Below are positions 26,710-34,954 of a stretch of 64,000 bases of DNA, in pieces (the stretch's first letter is position 1; every line of letters begins with the position of its first letter). The notes below the pieces were generated by a model, which ran no database searches, was not told the origin of the DNA, and was given only the letters and a program-made list of their open reading frames with translations. A program made the translations under genes and the position numbers. This DNA is from Haladaptatus sp. R4 (GTDB lineage: Archaea > Halobacteriota > Halobacteria > Halobacteriales > Haladaptataceae). The stretch covers positions 1 through 64,000 of the forward strand of contig NZ_LWHG01000001.1 of assembly GCF_001625445.1 (NCBI RefSeq), given 5' to 3'.

Positions 26710-28254
26710 ATGACGGACGAACGACCAGGGGGAATTCGACGGTGGGTAACGACCGTCAACCATCGGGACATCGGCGTCCTCTACCTCATCTTCGGCACGT
26801 GCTCGGGACTGCTCGGCGGCGTGGACGCGATGATGATCCGCACCGACGCGCTCTCGCCGCGCCCGGGCGTCTGGAAGACCGGCACGTACGACGCCCTGTT
26901 CACGACCCACGGGTTGACGATGCTGTTGCTGTTCGCCGGGCCGGTAATCTTCGGCGTGGCGAACTACTTCGTCCCGATCCTCGTCGGCGCGGACGACATG
27001 GCGTTTCCCCGCATCAACGCCGTGGGCTTCTGGGTGCTGCCGCCCGCCGCCCTGCTGATGCGGGCGGGAATCGTCACCGACTTGCTCGGGTTTCCCGACA
27101 CCGGCGGTCCGCTCGCGACGGGATGGACGCTGTACCCGCCGCTCTCGACGGCCATGCCGAACCCGGACATCGACCTCGTCCTCCTCGGCCTCCACCTGTC
27201 GGGGCTGGGAACCATCATGGCCGGAATCAACGTCGTCGTCACCATCTTCGTCTCGCGGGAGGTGTCGTGGGCCGAGTTGGACATCTTCTCGTGGACGATG
27301 CTGGTGACGGGCGGTCTCGTGATCTTCGCGTTTCCCGTGCTCGGGAGCGCACTCGTCATGCTCCTGTGCGACCGCAACCTCGGCACGACGTTCTTCGCGA
27401 CGCCCGGCGGCGGGCCGATGCTGTGGCAGAACCTGTTCTGGTTCTTCGGCCATCCCGAGGTGTACATCCTCGTCCTGCCGCCGATGGGACTGCTGAGCTA
27501 CATTCTGCCGCGGTTCGCGGGTCGGCGGCTGTTCGGCTTCCGCTCGGTGGTGTACTCGACGCTGGCCATCGGCGTCCTGTCGTTCGGCGTCTGGGCCCAC
27601 CACATGTTCGCCACCGGAATGGACCCGCGACTACAGGCCAGCTTCATGGCTGTGACGCTCGCCATCGCCGTCCCGAGCGCCGTCAAGACGTTCAACTGGA
27701 TGGCGACCCTGTGGAACGGAACCCTCCGCCTCGACGCGCCCTTGCTGTTCTGTCTCGGCGCGATAGCCAACTTCGTCGTCGGGGGCGTGACCGGCGTCTT
27801 CCTCGCCGCGATTCCCGTCGATCGGGTGCTCCACGGCACCTACTACGTCGTCGGCCACTTCCACTTCATGCTCGTCGGCACGAGCGTCTTCGCGCTGTTC
27901 GCCGCCTGCTACTACTGGTTCCCGCTGCTGACCGGGCGGCGCTACGACCCGTACCTCGCCAAACTCCATTTCTGGCTCTCGGCGGTGGGCGTCGCGGTCA
28001 CGTTCTCCGTCCTCCTCGTGCTCGGCATGGACGGTTTGCCGCGGCGAATGGCGACCTACCCTCCGCGATTCGCGCCGCTCCAGATGGCCGCGACCGTCTG
28101 CGCCTACGTCCTCGGGGTCGGCCAACTCGTCTGGCTCTGGAACATGGTTCGCTCCCTGCTGTGGGGGGAACCGGCGGGAGACGACCCGTGGAACTGCCGC
28201 GAACTGAACTTCCCCTCGCCCGAGTGGGAGTGGTTCGCGGAGCACCGCCGGTAA
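26710..28254 (+). CDS. Haem-copper oxidase subunit I (cytochrome c/quinol oxidase, A-type)
   Basis: The 514-residue protein has twelve helices and all key residues. These are the low-spin haem ligand His in TTHGLTMLLLF; the CuB His and cross-linked Tyr with the proton-path Glu in FFGHPEVYIL; CuB His pair AHHMF; and haem ligands in VVGHFHFML. The motif GADDMAFPRINAVGFW is typical of A1-type enzymes with a D-channel. It should reduce oxygen to water and pump protons. No subunit II or III gene (no CuA motif) lies nearby; the partner subunits must be elsewhere, or this works with a different partner. It begins at the base after the previous stop. Confidence 0.93.
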   Translation: MTDERPGGIRRWVTTVNHRDIGVLYLIFGTCSGLLGGVDAMMIRTDALSPRPGVWKTGTYDALFTTHGLTMLLLFAGPVIFGVANYFVPILVGADDMAFPRINAVGFWVLPPAALLMRAGIVTDLLGFPDTGGPLATGWTLYPPLSTAMPNPDIDLVLLGLHLSGLGTIMAGINVVVTIFVSREVSWAELDIFSWTMLVTGGLVIFAFPVLGSALVMLLCDRNLGTTFFATPGGGPMLWQNLFWFFGHPEVYILVLPPMGLLSYILPRFAGRRLFGFRSVVYSTLAIGVLSFGVWAHHMFATGMDPRLQASFMAVTLAIAVPSAVKTFNWMATLWNGTLRLDAPLLFCLGAIANFVVGGVTGVFLAAIPVDRVLHGTYYVVGHFHFMLVGTSVFALFAACYYWFPLLTGRRYDPYLAKLHFWLSAVGVAVTFSVLLVLGMDGLPRRMATYPPRFAPLQMAATVCAYVLGVGQLVWLWNMVRSLLWGEPAGDDPWNCRELNFPSPEWEWFAEHRR

Positions 28255-28285
28255 CCGAACGCTCGATCAGACCGCCAACTCACCC

Positions 28286-28756
28286 ATGACCGTCTACGAA
28301 ACCTCGATTCCCGGCGTCGGCCGGAAGTACGAACTCGACTGTGGAACGAACCGCCTCGTCGTCCTCCTGCGCCACGACGGCGAGCGCGAACTGTACCGGC
28401 GAATCGACGACGACCACGAGAAACTGCTTGACCTGCCCGGCGGGGACGCCCGAAAGCTGGCGACGATCCTCGCTGGGGGTTACTTCCAACCCGTCGAACC
28501 CGAGAGCGTGGACCTGCCGCTCGGCGACGCCATCATCGAGTGGGTGGACGTGACGGCGGCGTCGCCCATCGCCGACTCGACGCTCGCCGAGGCGGGTATC
28601 TGGGGCGAGACGGGCGCGACCGTCATCGCCGTCCAGCGCGGCAGCGACACCCATCCGTCCCCGGACCCGGCGTTCGAACTCCGTGCGGGTGACGCCCTCG
28701 TCGCTATCGGTACCCGCGACGAACTGGCGACGCTCGCGGGACTCGCCGAACGATGA
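28286..28756 (+). CDS. KhtT-like regulatory subunit with TrkA-C (RCK_C) domain
   Basis: The 156-residue protein has an N-terminal domain of about 75 residues (ETSIPGVGRKYELDCG, VVLLRHDGERELYRR) and a C-terminal RCK_C domain (STLAEAGIWGETGATVIAVQRG, FELRAGDALVAIGTRDEL). This is the size and order of Bacillus KhtT, the nucleotide-sensing subunit of the K+/H+ antiporter KhtU. It overlaps the antiporter gene by ATGA, supporting a two-component antiporter. It is cytoplasmic. Confidence 0.85.
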   Translation: MTVYETSIPGVGRKYELDCGTNRLVVLLRHDGERELYRRIDDDHEKLLDLPGGDARKLATILAGGYFQPVEPESVDLPLGDAIIEWVDVTAASPIADSTLAEAGIWGETGATVIAVQRGSDTHPSPDPAFELRAGDALVAIGTRDELATLAGLAER

Positions 28757-29940
28757 CGCCGTTCGCGGAAATCGGCATCGTGCTCGCCGCCGTGGCGGTC
28801 GCGGGGGCGGTCGCGGTCCGGACGGGCCAATCGGTCATCCCGGCCTACATCCTTGCGGGCGTCGTCGTGGGGCCGAGCATCCCGACCCACGTCGCGGGAA
28901 TCGGGATCGCAGTCGTATCGAAGACGGAGTTCATCGGCGTGTTCGCCGACCTCGGCGTCGTCCTCCTGCTCTTCTTCCTCGGCCTGCACGTCGATGTTGA
29001 GCGACTCGTAGACGACTGGAATCGCGTCGTCGGAACGGGCGTCGTGGACTTCGCGTTCAACTACGCCGCCGGTCTCGCGCTCGGATTCCTGTTCGGGTTC
29101 TCGCTCGCCCAGACGCTGGTAGTCGCTGGCGTCGTCTACATCTCGTCCAGCGCCATCGTCACCGAGTCGATGCTGAACAACGGGTGGATCGCGGGCCGCG
29201 AGAGCGCCCCGATTCTCGGGGCGCTCGTCTTCGAGGACGTCGTCATCGCCGTCTACATGGCGCTGCTCTCGTCGCTCGTCCTCGGCGGCGGGTCGCCCGT
29301 TGCGGCCGTCCTCACGCTCGGAAAGGGATTCGGATTCCTCGGGGTCGTCGCCGTGACCGGTTGGGTCGGCACCGAACCGCTCGAACGCCTGTTCGCGTCC
29401 CGGTCGGACGAACTGTTCGCGCTTCGTCTGCTCGGCGTCGCGGCCGTCGTCGCGGCGGCCGCCGCGACGTTCGGCCTCAGCAAGGGTATCGCGGCGTTCT
29501 TCGTCGGCGCGGCGCTCGGCCAGACGGATCACGAAGCGCGTATCGAACGAACCCTCGAACCCGCACGCGACCTCTTTTCCGCCGTTTTCTTCTTCGCCAT
29601 CGGACTCGTCACGAAGACCTCGGTCCTGGCCGACGTCCTCCCGCTGTTGCTCGCCGCGCTGGTCGTCACCATCGCCAGCAAGCTCCTGAGCGGGTACGTG
29701 AGTGGCCATATCTACGACCTCGACCGCCGCCGCTCGCTCCGCGTCGGCGTCGGTCTCGTCTCCCGCGGCGAGTTCTCGCTCGTCCTCGCCACGCTCGCGG
29801 GGAGCGCGAGCGTGGGCATGGGGTTCGTTCCCGAGTTCGCCGTCGGCTACGTGCTGGCGACGAGCGTCCTCGGGACGTTGTTCGTGCGCCACGAACCGAG
29901 TCTGGTTCGATTGCTGTCGCGGTTCGGCCACGTCCGGTAA
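28753..29940 (+). CDS. Cation:proton antiporter of the CPA2 family (KhtU/KefB-like)
   Basis: The 395-residue protein has about 12-13 helices. CPA2 features include GQSVIPAYILAGVVVGPSIP near the N-terminus, FFLGLHVDVERL, the ion-binding region VVYISSSAIVTESML, LGALVFEDVVIAVYMALLSSL with the Glu-Asp pair, and SRGEFSLVLATLAGSA near the C-terminus. There is no fused TrkA-N domain, in keeping with the separate KhtT-like partner upstream. It would exchange K+ (or Na+) for H+ to hold cytoplasmic pH and ion balance. The final codons lie inside a tRNA-like fold (29926-29977). Confidence 0.88.
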   Translation: MTPFAEIGIVLAAVAVAGAVAVRTGQSVIPAYILAGVVVGPSIPTHVAGIGIAVVSKTEFIGVFADLGVVLLLFFLGLHVDVERLVDDWNRVVGTGVVDFAFNYAAGLALGFLFGFSLAQTLVVAGVVYISSSAIVTESMLNNGWIAGRESAPILGALVFEDVVIAVYMALLSSLVLGGGSPVAAVLTLGKGFGFLGVVAVTGWVGTEPLERLFASRSDELFALRLLGVAAVVAAAAATFGLSKGIAAFFVGAALGQTDHEARIERTLEPARDLFSAVFFFAIGLVTKTSVLADVLPLLLAALVVTIASKLLSGYVSGHIYDLDRRRSLRVGVGLVSRGEFSLVLATLAGSASVGMGFVPEFAVGYVLATSVLGTLFVRHEPSLVRLLSRFGHVR

Positions 29941-29977
29941 GCAGGCCGGTCGCGGGTTCGACCCCCGCGCGTGGCCC
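29926..29977 (+). other. tRNA-like fold without anticodon arm, overlapping the antiporter stop codon
   Basis: Bases 29926-29932 (GGCCACG) pair perfectly with 29970-29976 (CGTGGCC). Between them is a tRNA T-arm look-alike: CGCGGG, loop TTCGACC, CCCGCG (29951-29969). The remaining 18 bases hold a small CCGG/CCGG hairpin instead of D and anticodon arms. It looks like a tRNA 3' half with a rebuilt acceptor stem. It could be a tRNA remnant, an integration scar, or a processing/termination signal. Confidence 0.4.
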
Positions 29978-30063
29978 TTGGCGGCCCTGCCGCCAGTGAA
30001 AATCCTATGGAGGCTAGCGGAACTCACTCCGGTGTACAGATTTGCCCCCAGCCCCTCGCGGGT

Positions 30064-30359
30064 ATGACGGGGTTCAAACGGGACCTCTTGTTGACGGTCG
30101 CCGCCTGTCGGGCACCAATCCCTACGGGAAGATCATCAAACAGGAACTCGAAGACCACTACGGAGAACCGATCAACCACGGCCGTCTCTACCAGAATCTG
30201 GAGGAACTGGTCGAGGCGGACCTCGTGACGAAACTCCCGCTCGATGGGCGAACGAACGTCTATCGGCTCACCGACGGTGCCGAATCGCAGCTACGCGCCC
30301 ACCGTCGGTGGGAGGACGAATGTTTGCTCGCCGTGACGGAGACCTCCGCCGAATCATGA
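30064..30359 (+). pseudogene. PadR-family transcriptional regulator, frameshifted as sequenced
   Basis: MTGFKRDLLLTVA is followed, one base over, by LSGTNPYGKIIKQELEDHYG, NHGRLYQNLEELVEADLVTK and a wing (GRTNVYRLT). This is the classical PadR winged helix. The break is near 30103-30105 and is a one-base loss; adding a G gives the expected VAGLSG join. Repaired length is about 98 residues, typical of small haloarchaeal PadR proteins. Its stop overlaps the next start (ATGA). It may control the small membrane protein and neighbouring genes. Confidence 0.8.
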
Positions 30360-30670
30360 GCAAAGCCGTCGCACTCTCCGTCCTGCAGTTGCTCGCGCTC
30401 GCGATCCCGCCGATCGCAGTGCTCATCAAGATGCTCCGACAGTCGGAGAACCTGTCGTGGCGCTACCGAAAGTGGAGTTTCGGACTCGCGCTGTCGAGCA
30501 TTACGCTGTTCCTCGCGTCCGGCGTCGCCGTGCTGGCGTACCTCTCGATGAGTTTCCCGTTGTCGCCGCTGCTGAAAATCGCGTTGATGTTCTCCCTGCT
30601 CGGCCTCGTGCCGTTCGCGCTGTTCACCGGCGTGTTGTACAAGGAGCACAAGCTGACCTTCGGTCCGTGA
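30356..30670 (+). CDS. Small three-helix membrane protein coupled to a PadR regulator
   Basis: The 104-residue protein begins MSKAVALSVLQLLALAIPP and has three hydrophobic segments (about 3-22, 42-62 and 70-92) with a short basic loop (MLRQSENLSWRYRKWS). No family is recognised. ATGA overlap with the PadR gene indicates co-expression. PadR regulators often sit next to a membrane protein they control, so this may be its target. Confidence 0.65.
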   Translation: MSKAVALSVLQLLALAIPPIAVLIKMLRQSENLSWRYRKWSFGLALSSITLFLASGVAVLAYLSMSFPLSPLLKIALMFSLLGLVPFALFTGVLYKEHKLTFGP

Positions 30671-30719
30671 CTCGGTCGCCGACCGAACCGCGATCAAACC
30701 GACTACCGACACGAAACCC

Positions 30720-30914
30720 ATGTCAAACACAGACCATACCACTGCTGATGCGGAATCGACTTCCAGAACTGACTCCCAAACCGCAACCGACTTCGGCGAA
30801 ACCCTGAGCGCCTACCACGATTCGATTCAGGACGTGTTCTCCGAAGCACACGAGAAACTGGACGACCTGCTCTCGGAAATCGAGGACGAGTTGGCGGGGG
30901 ACGACGATGCGTAG
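30720..30914 (+). CDS. Small acidic protein, function unknown
   Basis: The 64-residue protein is Ser/Thr/Asp-rich at the N-terminus and ends in an amphipathic acidic helix (YHDSIQDVFSEAHEKLDDLL). It overlaps the next small gene by 8 bases, which supports real translation. It may be half of a small two-protein complex. Confidence 0.5.
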   Translation: MSNTDHTTADAESTSRTDSQTATDFGETLSAYHDSIQDVFSEAHEKLDDLLSEIEDELAGDDDA

Positions 30915-31140
30915 CGAACGCGATGGTGAACGGATCTATCGAGACGACCGCGACGGAGGGACGCTGGTTCGAAAGCGAACCGGTCCCCGATGCGGCGTCT
31001 GGGTCGGCCACTACGCCAGCGACCCGACGAGCGACGCGCTGGAGATTCGGAACGTGTGGGCGGACGAACGCCGAACCCGAGTCACGATTCCGGTGGACGC
31101 GGTGACGGACGTAATCGCCGCGCTCGAATCACGAATCTGA
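30907..31140 (+). CDS. Small protein of unknown function
   Basis: The 77-residue protein has a basic first half (GGTLVRKRTGPRCGVWVGHY) and a second half with DALEIRNVWADERRTRVTIP and a terminal helix (VDAVTDVIAALES). It has the codon bias of its neighbours and overlaps the preceding acidic protein. No family is recognised. It precedes the broken propeller gene by 57 bases. Confidence 0.5.
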   Translation: MRSERDGERIYRDDRDGGTLVRKRTGPRCGVWVGHYASDPTSDALEIRNVWADERRTRVTIPVDAVTDVIAALESRI

Positions 31141-31197
31141 TCGAGCGGAGACGCGACACACGAATCGGCGACGAACGACGCGATTTTGGAGATCAGA

Positions 31198-32259
31198 ATG
31201 GAACTCATCGACACGATACGAACCCTGTTCAGCGACCTGCAACGTGATTCGAACGACAGTTACTTCACCGTCTCGGCCGCCACGCCGAAATCATCGAGCG
31301 GTTCGAAGCCGACGAACGCTTCGAACACCTCGAAGACGTCGTCCGACGGGACGTCGAAGGCCGAGTGGCGCTCGGTGGAGTCACCGACGGACAAGACGCT
31401 CATCGGCGTCACGACGACGACGGAAGGACCGTTCGCCGTCGGAACCGGCGGGAACGTCCTCACGAAGCGCGACGGCGAGTGGCGCTTTGCGATTCGGGAC
31501 GGTCCGGCCACGCGGGAGAACACCCTCACCTGCGTCGACGTCACCGACGACGGCACGCGAATCTGGTTCGCGGGGTCGTCGGGCGCGCTCGGCTGTTACG
31601 ACGCGACCGAGGGCAAGAAGTACGATTACAGCGCACCGAAGGAGAAGACGAGCACGTGGGAGGCCATCGCGGTGTCCGGAAACGCGGGGAGCGAACTGAT
31701 CCGCGTGGCGAACGGCTCCGGCGAGGTGCTCCCGGTGACGGTCGGCGAGCACGGCTGTCGTCGTGGGGCGAGGTGGTCAAGCCGGGCAGCGGCTCGACGA
31801 TTCCCGCGCTCGATTTCGGGAGCGAGGGTGCCTACGCCATCGACACGAGCGGCAACGTCTTCGAGGAAGGCGGTGACAGAACCGAGAGCGACGGAGACGG
31901 GAACAACGACGCTGACAACGGTTGGACGGACATCGGCGTGAAGAACGCGCAGGTGAACTTCTTCGATGTGCTCGCCGGTGACGGGAAACTGCTCGTCACG
32001 GGCAGCGGCGGCCGCGTCTATCGCTACGACCGGCCCTGTGAGAACTGGACGCCCGTCGATGCTGGCAAGGGCGCACTCCACGGCATCGCCGAAGACGAAT
32101 CGACGCTCGTCGTCGTCGGCGCGAGCGGTCGCGTCTACGAGCGGTTGCCCGGGGAAGGCTGGACGCAGTCGCCACGCGGTCGAGGACGATTTACGGGACG
32201 TGACGCTCGGCGACACGGACATCGCAGTGGGCGCTGGCGGGGCCATCATCGAACGATGA
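31198..32259 (+). pseudogene. Cytoplasmic-type beta-propeller protein, paralogue of 22788-23819, several frameshifts
   Basis: The start MELIDTIRTLFSDLQRDSND is followed, after a one-base loss near 31266, by a charged helix (HAEIIERFEADERFEHLEDV) in another frame. Near 31360 the frame returns and gives WRSVESPTDKTLIGV and further blades. A loss near 31753 shifts to SSWGEVVKPGSGSTIPALDF. A gain near 32171 shifts to HAVEDDLRDVTLGDTDIAV and the stop. The four shifts sum to zero, and the repaired protein would have about 353 residues. It lacks the Tat leader of its paralogue. The final stop overlaps the next start by ATGA. Four breaks could mean a real pseudogene or a poorly read stretch. Confidence 0.7.
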
Positions 32260-32897
32260 GCGGGTCGCATACCTACGAACGAACGACGCGCCGGACGCGG
32301 ACCCGCGAACTCTACTGGTACGTGCTCGCAGCGTACCTGCTCGCGGTTGGATCGGGTATCGCCGGATTCCTCGCCCTCGTCGCCTTGACGAACAAACTGA
32401 CCATCATCAGCGTCGGTGCCATCGCCATCCTCGTCGTCCTCTCCCTTCTTAGTCTGGCGACGTTTCCCGCGCTGTATCGGGACGCCGCCTACTTGCGAAC
32501 CACGACCGAGTGGAAGCCGACGTGGTGGTTGTACGTCGTCGGCGGTGGCGTGACGCCGATCATCGGTTACTTCACCGGCGGCGCGCTGTTCGGCCCGCGA
32601 ATCAATCTCCTTCTCTCGGTCCTCTCGTGGGTGGGGAGCGTCTCCTCGATGTGTGTCGTCTACCTGTATCGTCGGCACGCCGCCGTCGGTGTGCGTGATC
32701 GATTGCGAGCGGACCTGACAAAATCCGGGCTTCGAGTGCTTTCAGACACCAAAAATCGGCAACACGATCGAAACGAGGTACCATACAATGTCGAAAGCAG
32801 ACCGATTCAGCACGGACGTACCGACTTCCACACCACACCAACACCGTTGGACCCCCGGCAGCGGAAACACGTCGTCGCGGCTCGCTACCTGCCGTAA
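32256..32897 (+). CDS. Four-TM membrane protein coupled to the propeller gene
   Basis: MSGSHTYERTTRRTRTRELY leads into four hydrophobic helices (YVLAAYLLAVGSGIAGFLAL, IISVGAIAILVVLSLLSLAT, WWLYVVGGGVTPIIGYFTGG, LLLSVLSWVGSVSSMCVVYL). The first 150 residues look real. The last 60 or so are basic and low in acidic residues, and they overlap the following gene by 110 bases. The true stop may therefore be earlier, with a frame error near 32700-32760. As read it has 213 residues. It is coupled by ATGA to the beta-propeller gene, mirroring the membrane/propeller pair at 21698-23819. Confidence 0.6.
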   Translation: MSGSHTYERTTRRTRTRELYWYVLAAYLLAVGSGIAGFLALVALTNKLTIISVGAIAILVVLSLLSLATFPALYRDAAYLRTTTEWKPTWWLYVVGGGVTPIIGYFTGGALFGPRINLLLSVLSWVGSVSSMCVVYLYRRHAAVGVRDRLRADLTKSGLRVLSDTKNRQHDRNEVPYNVESRPIQHGRTDFHTTPTPLDPRQRKHVVAARYLP

Positions 32898-33081
32898 CGA
32901 AACCTGTGACAACGAACACGTCGACCGGGAGTTCGCCCGTATCCTCGGCGACGAGGACGGGAACGTCTACGCCTGCCCCGAGTGCACCTCGTGGACGGCC
33001 CTGCGACACGGCGCGGCCGCGAAACCGGACTTCGAGGCCCGCGTTCGCCACGAGTGGCCGGACCACGGAGTCAACAGATGA
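32788..33081 (+). CDS. Small protein with a two-CxxxC zinc-finger-like motif
   Basis: The 97-residue protein has Cys pairs ATCRNETCDNEH and YACPECTSW about 25 residues apart, compatible with one zinc ion, and a C-terminal helix with several His and Arg. Similar small zinc-finger proteins are common in haloarchaea and lack a known job. It overlaps the DUF2182 gene by ATGA (33078-33081), so it is part of that operon. Confidence 0.65.
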   Translation: MSKADRFSTDVPTSTPHQHRWTPGSGNTSSRLATCRNETCDNEHVDREFARILGDEDGNVYACPECTSWTALRHGAAAKPDFEARVRHEWPDHGVNR

Positions 33082-33914
33082 GTATCGACACGAAATCAAT
33101 CCCCCTCACCCGACTCGACCGGTCGCTCGACCGGACGACTGCCGTCGTCGTCTCGATGGTCGTCCTCGACGTGCTCTGGTGGACGCTGATCTACACCGGT
33201 CGCGTCCCCATGCCGGGGATGATGTGGCTGATGAAATCCGGGATTCCGATGGCCGCCCCCGGGGCGATGGAGGCGGCCGTCTCCCACGCCGGGACGCTCG
33301 GCGCGGTTCTCGGCTACGTCGTCATGTGGGGCGTGATGATGTGGGCGATGATGTTCCCGCCGATGACGCGGTTCACGCGCGATTACGCCGACGCACTCGA
33401 CGGCCGGGTCGGAACGGTCACGGCGACGGTCGCCGCGTTCCTCACCGCCTACAACGTCGTCTGGGCGCTGTCGGCCACCATCCCGCTCGCCGTTCAGGCG
33501 ATCATTCCGGGCGGTATCTACGGCTTTACCGAGACTCACACCACGTTCGTCATCGGGAGCGTGCTCGTTCTGACCGGTTGCTATCAGCAGACCGCGTTCA
33601 AACGCTCGCGGCTACGAACCTGTTGTTCCCGCGTCGCTCCGCACGAGGCGAACGTCGCTCGCGGCTTTCGAACGGGACTGAAACACGGCGTGAGTTGCAT
33701 CCTCGTCTGTTTGGGACCGTTCTTTCTCCTGATGCCGTTTTTCGGGGAGATGAACTTCTTCTGGATGGTCGCGCTGACGACGGTCGTGACCGTCGAGCGC
33801 CTGCCAGCGTCGTGGGGCAGGGAGTTCTCGACGGCGACGGGAATCGTCGCGCTCGTCGCCGGACTCCTCGTCCTGTTCCTCCGGCCGTCGCTCCCCATCG
33901 TCTTCTCGATGTGA
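33078..33914 (+). CDS. DUF2182 integral membrane protein (predicted metal-binding)
   Basis: The 278-residue protein has about seven helices and the DUF2182 hallmark of methionine-rich helices: MPGMMWLM and YVVMWGVMMWAMMFPPMTRF (about 84-105). A CysCys pair (RTCCSRV), a second conserved segment GLKHGVSCILVCLGPFFLLM, and FFWMVALTTVVTVERL follow. The Met and Cys residues are thought to bind metal, possibly copper. The family's function is not established. It closes the co-directional island that includes the metal permease and oxidase subunit I. Confidence 0.85.
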   Translation: MSIDTKSIPLTRLDRSLDRTTAVVVSMVVLDVLWWTLIYTGRVPMPGMMWLMKSGIPMAAPGAMEAAVSHAGTLGAVLGYVVMWGVMMWAMMFPPMTRFTRDYADALDGRVGTVTATVAAFLTAYNVVWALSATIPLAVQAIIPGGIYGFTETHTTFVIGSVLVLTGCYQQTAFKRSRLRTCCSRVAPHEANVARGFRTGLKHGVSCILVCLGPFFLLMPFFGEMNFFWMVALTTVVTVERLPASWGREFSTATGIVALVAGLLVLFLRPSLPIVFSM

Positions 33915-33989
33915 CGCCGGGCCACGACGTCACGTCGGCAACCACCGCACCACCATCCGTCACGTCCACAGCCACCACATCACCGTCCG

Positions 33990-34901
33990 TCACATCGTGC
34001 GGAGCGATTCGGCGACCGAATCCATCGCCTCGTCGGCCGTCGTCACGTCGCCAGTGAGACTCAGGAATCCGTGCGTCATTCCCGGATAGTGGTCGTGTTC
34101 GACCGCTACTCCGGCGTCGTCGAGTCGCTCGGCGTAGGCGATTCCCTCGTCACGAAGCGGGTCGTGACCCGCTGTCACGACCGTCGCGGGCGGTAACCCC
34201 GAGAGGTCATCGGCGAGGAGCGGCGACGCGAACGGGTTCCTGCCGTCGACGGGACTGCGGAGGTAGTGGTCCCAGAACCACTCCATATCCGCGCGGGTCA
34301 ACAGCGGGCCGTCCCCGTTCTCGTCGTAGGAGTCGGTGTCGAAGGCGTGGTTCGTGATGGGATAGAGGAGGCTCTGACGTGAGAGCGTCGGCCCGTCGAA
34401 CTCGCGGGCGTGCAGTGCGACGACGGCCGCGAGGTTGCCGCCCGCGCTCGTTCCCGCGACGCCGAGGCGGGTCGGATCGCCGCCGAACGTCGCCGCGTGT
34501 TCTGCCACCCAGTCGAGCGCGGCCACGGCGTCGTCCACTCCTGCCGGAAACGGGTGTTCGGGCGCGAGTCGGTAATCCACGGAAACGACGGCGCAGTCGG
34601 CGCGGTTCGCCAACTCGCGGCAGACGCCGTCGATGGAGTTCAGCGTCCCGAGCGTCCACCCGCCGCCGTGGTAGAACACGACGACCGGCACGTCCCGTGC
34701 GTCCGGTCGATACACCCGAATCGGGATTTCGCCGCGCGGACCGGGAATCGAGAGGTTTCGAACGAACTCGACGGGGCGGCGGTCGTCGGGGGTGAACACC
34801 TCGTCCTCGACGCGACGCGCGCTTTCAACCGACAGCGCGTGCCACGGCGGCACGCCGGTCGCTTCGATTCGGTCCACCGCATCACTCATCTCGTCGTCCA
34901 T
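33990..34901 (-). CDS. Alpha/beta hydrolase, hormone-sensitive-lipase family (esterase)
   Basis: The 303-residue protein has the oxyanion-hole motif VFYHGGGWTLG (about 75-85), the nucleophile elbow VAGTSAGGNLAAV (Ser about 151), the acid in VVTAGHDPLRDEG (about 250) and the catalytic His in YPGMTHGFLSL (about 279). These define the HSL (bacterial family IV) esterases that split short-chain esters. It has no signal peptide. It is convergent with the DUF2182 gene and divergent from the NUDIX gene. Confidence 0.9.
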   Translation of the reverse strand: MDDEMSDAVDRIEATGVPPWHALSVESARRVEDEVFTPDDRRPVEFVRNLSIPGPRGEIPIRVYRPDARDVPVVVFYHGGGWTLGTLNSIDGVCRELANRADCAVVSVDYRLAPEHPFPAGVDDAVAALDWVAEHAATFGGDPTRLGVAGTSAGGNLAAVVALHAREFDGPTLSRQSLLYPITNHAFDTDSYDENGDGPLLTRADMEWFWDHYLRSPVDGRNPFASPLLADDLSGLPPATVVTAGHDPLRDEGIAYAERLDDAGVAVEHDHYPGMTHGFLSLTGDVTTADEAMDSVAESLRTM

Positions 34902-34954
34902 ATCGAACTTCTCCTAGCATTGGAGTTATACTTTCAGCCTTCGAAAGGGGAATC

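Noticed and set aside
25458-28289. A 943-residue open frame on the plus strand across the MFS-like and oxidase genes
   Set aside because: It is an out-of-frame Arg/Pro-rich frame in high-GC sequence. The true genes in the other frame have membrane helices and haem ligands.
29970-30010. A full tRNA gene near the end of the antiporter
   Set aside because: There is a T-arm and acceptor-like stem but no D arm or anticodon arm, so it is reported only as a tRNA-like fold.
33915-33989. Short imperfect repeats (CCGTCAC units) between convergent genes
   Set aside because: They are few and irregular, with no spacer pattern of a CRISPR array; probably low-complexity DNA or a terminator region.
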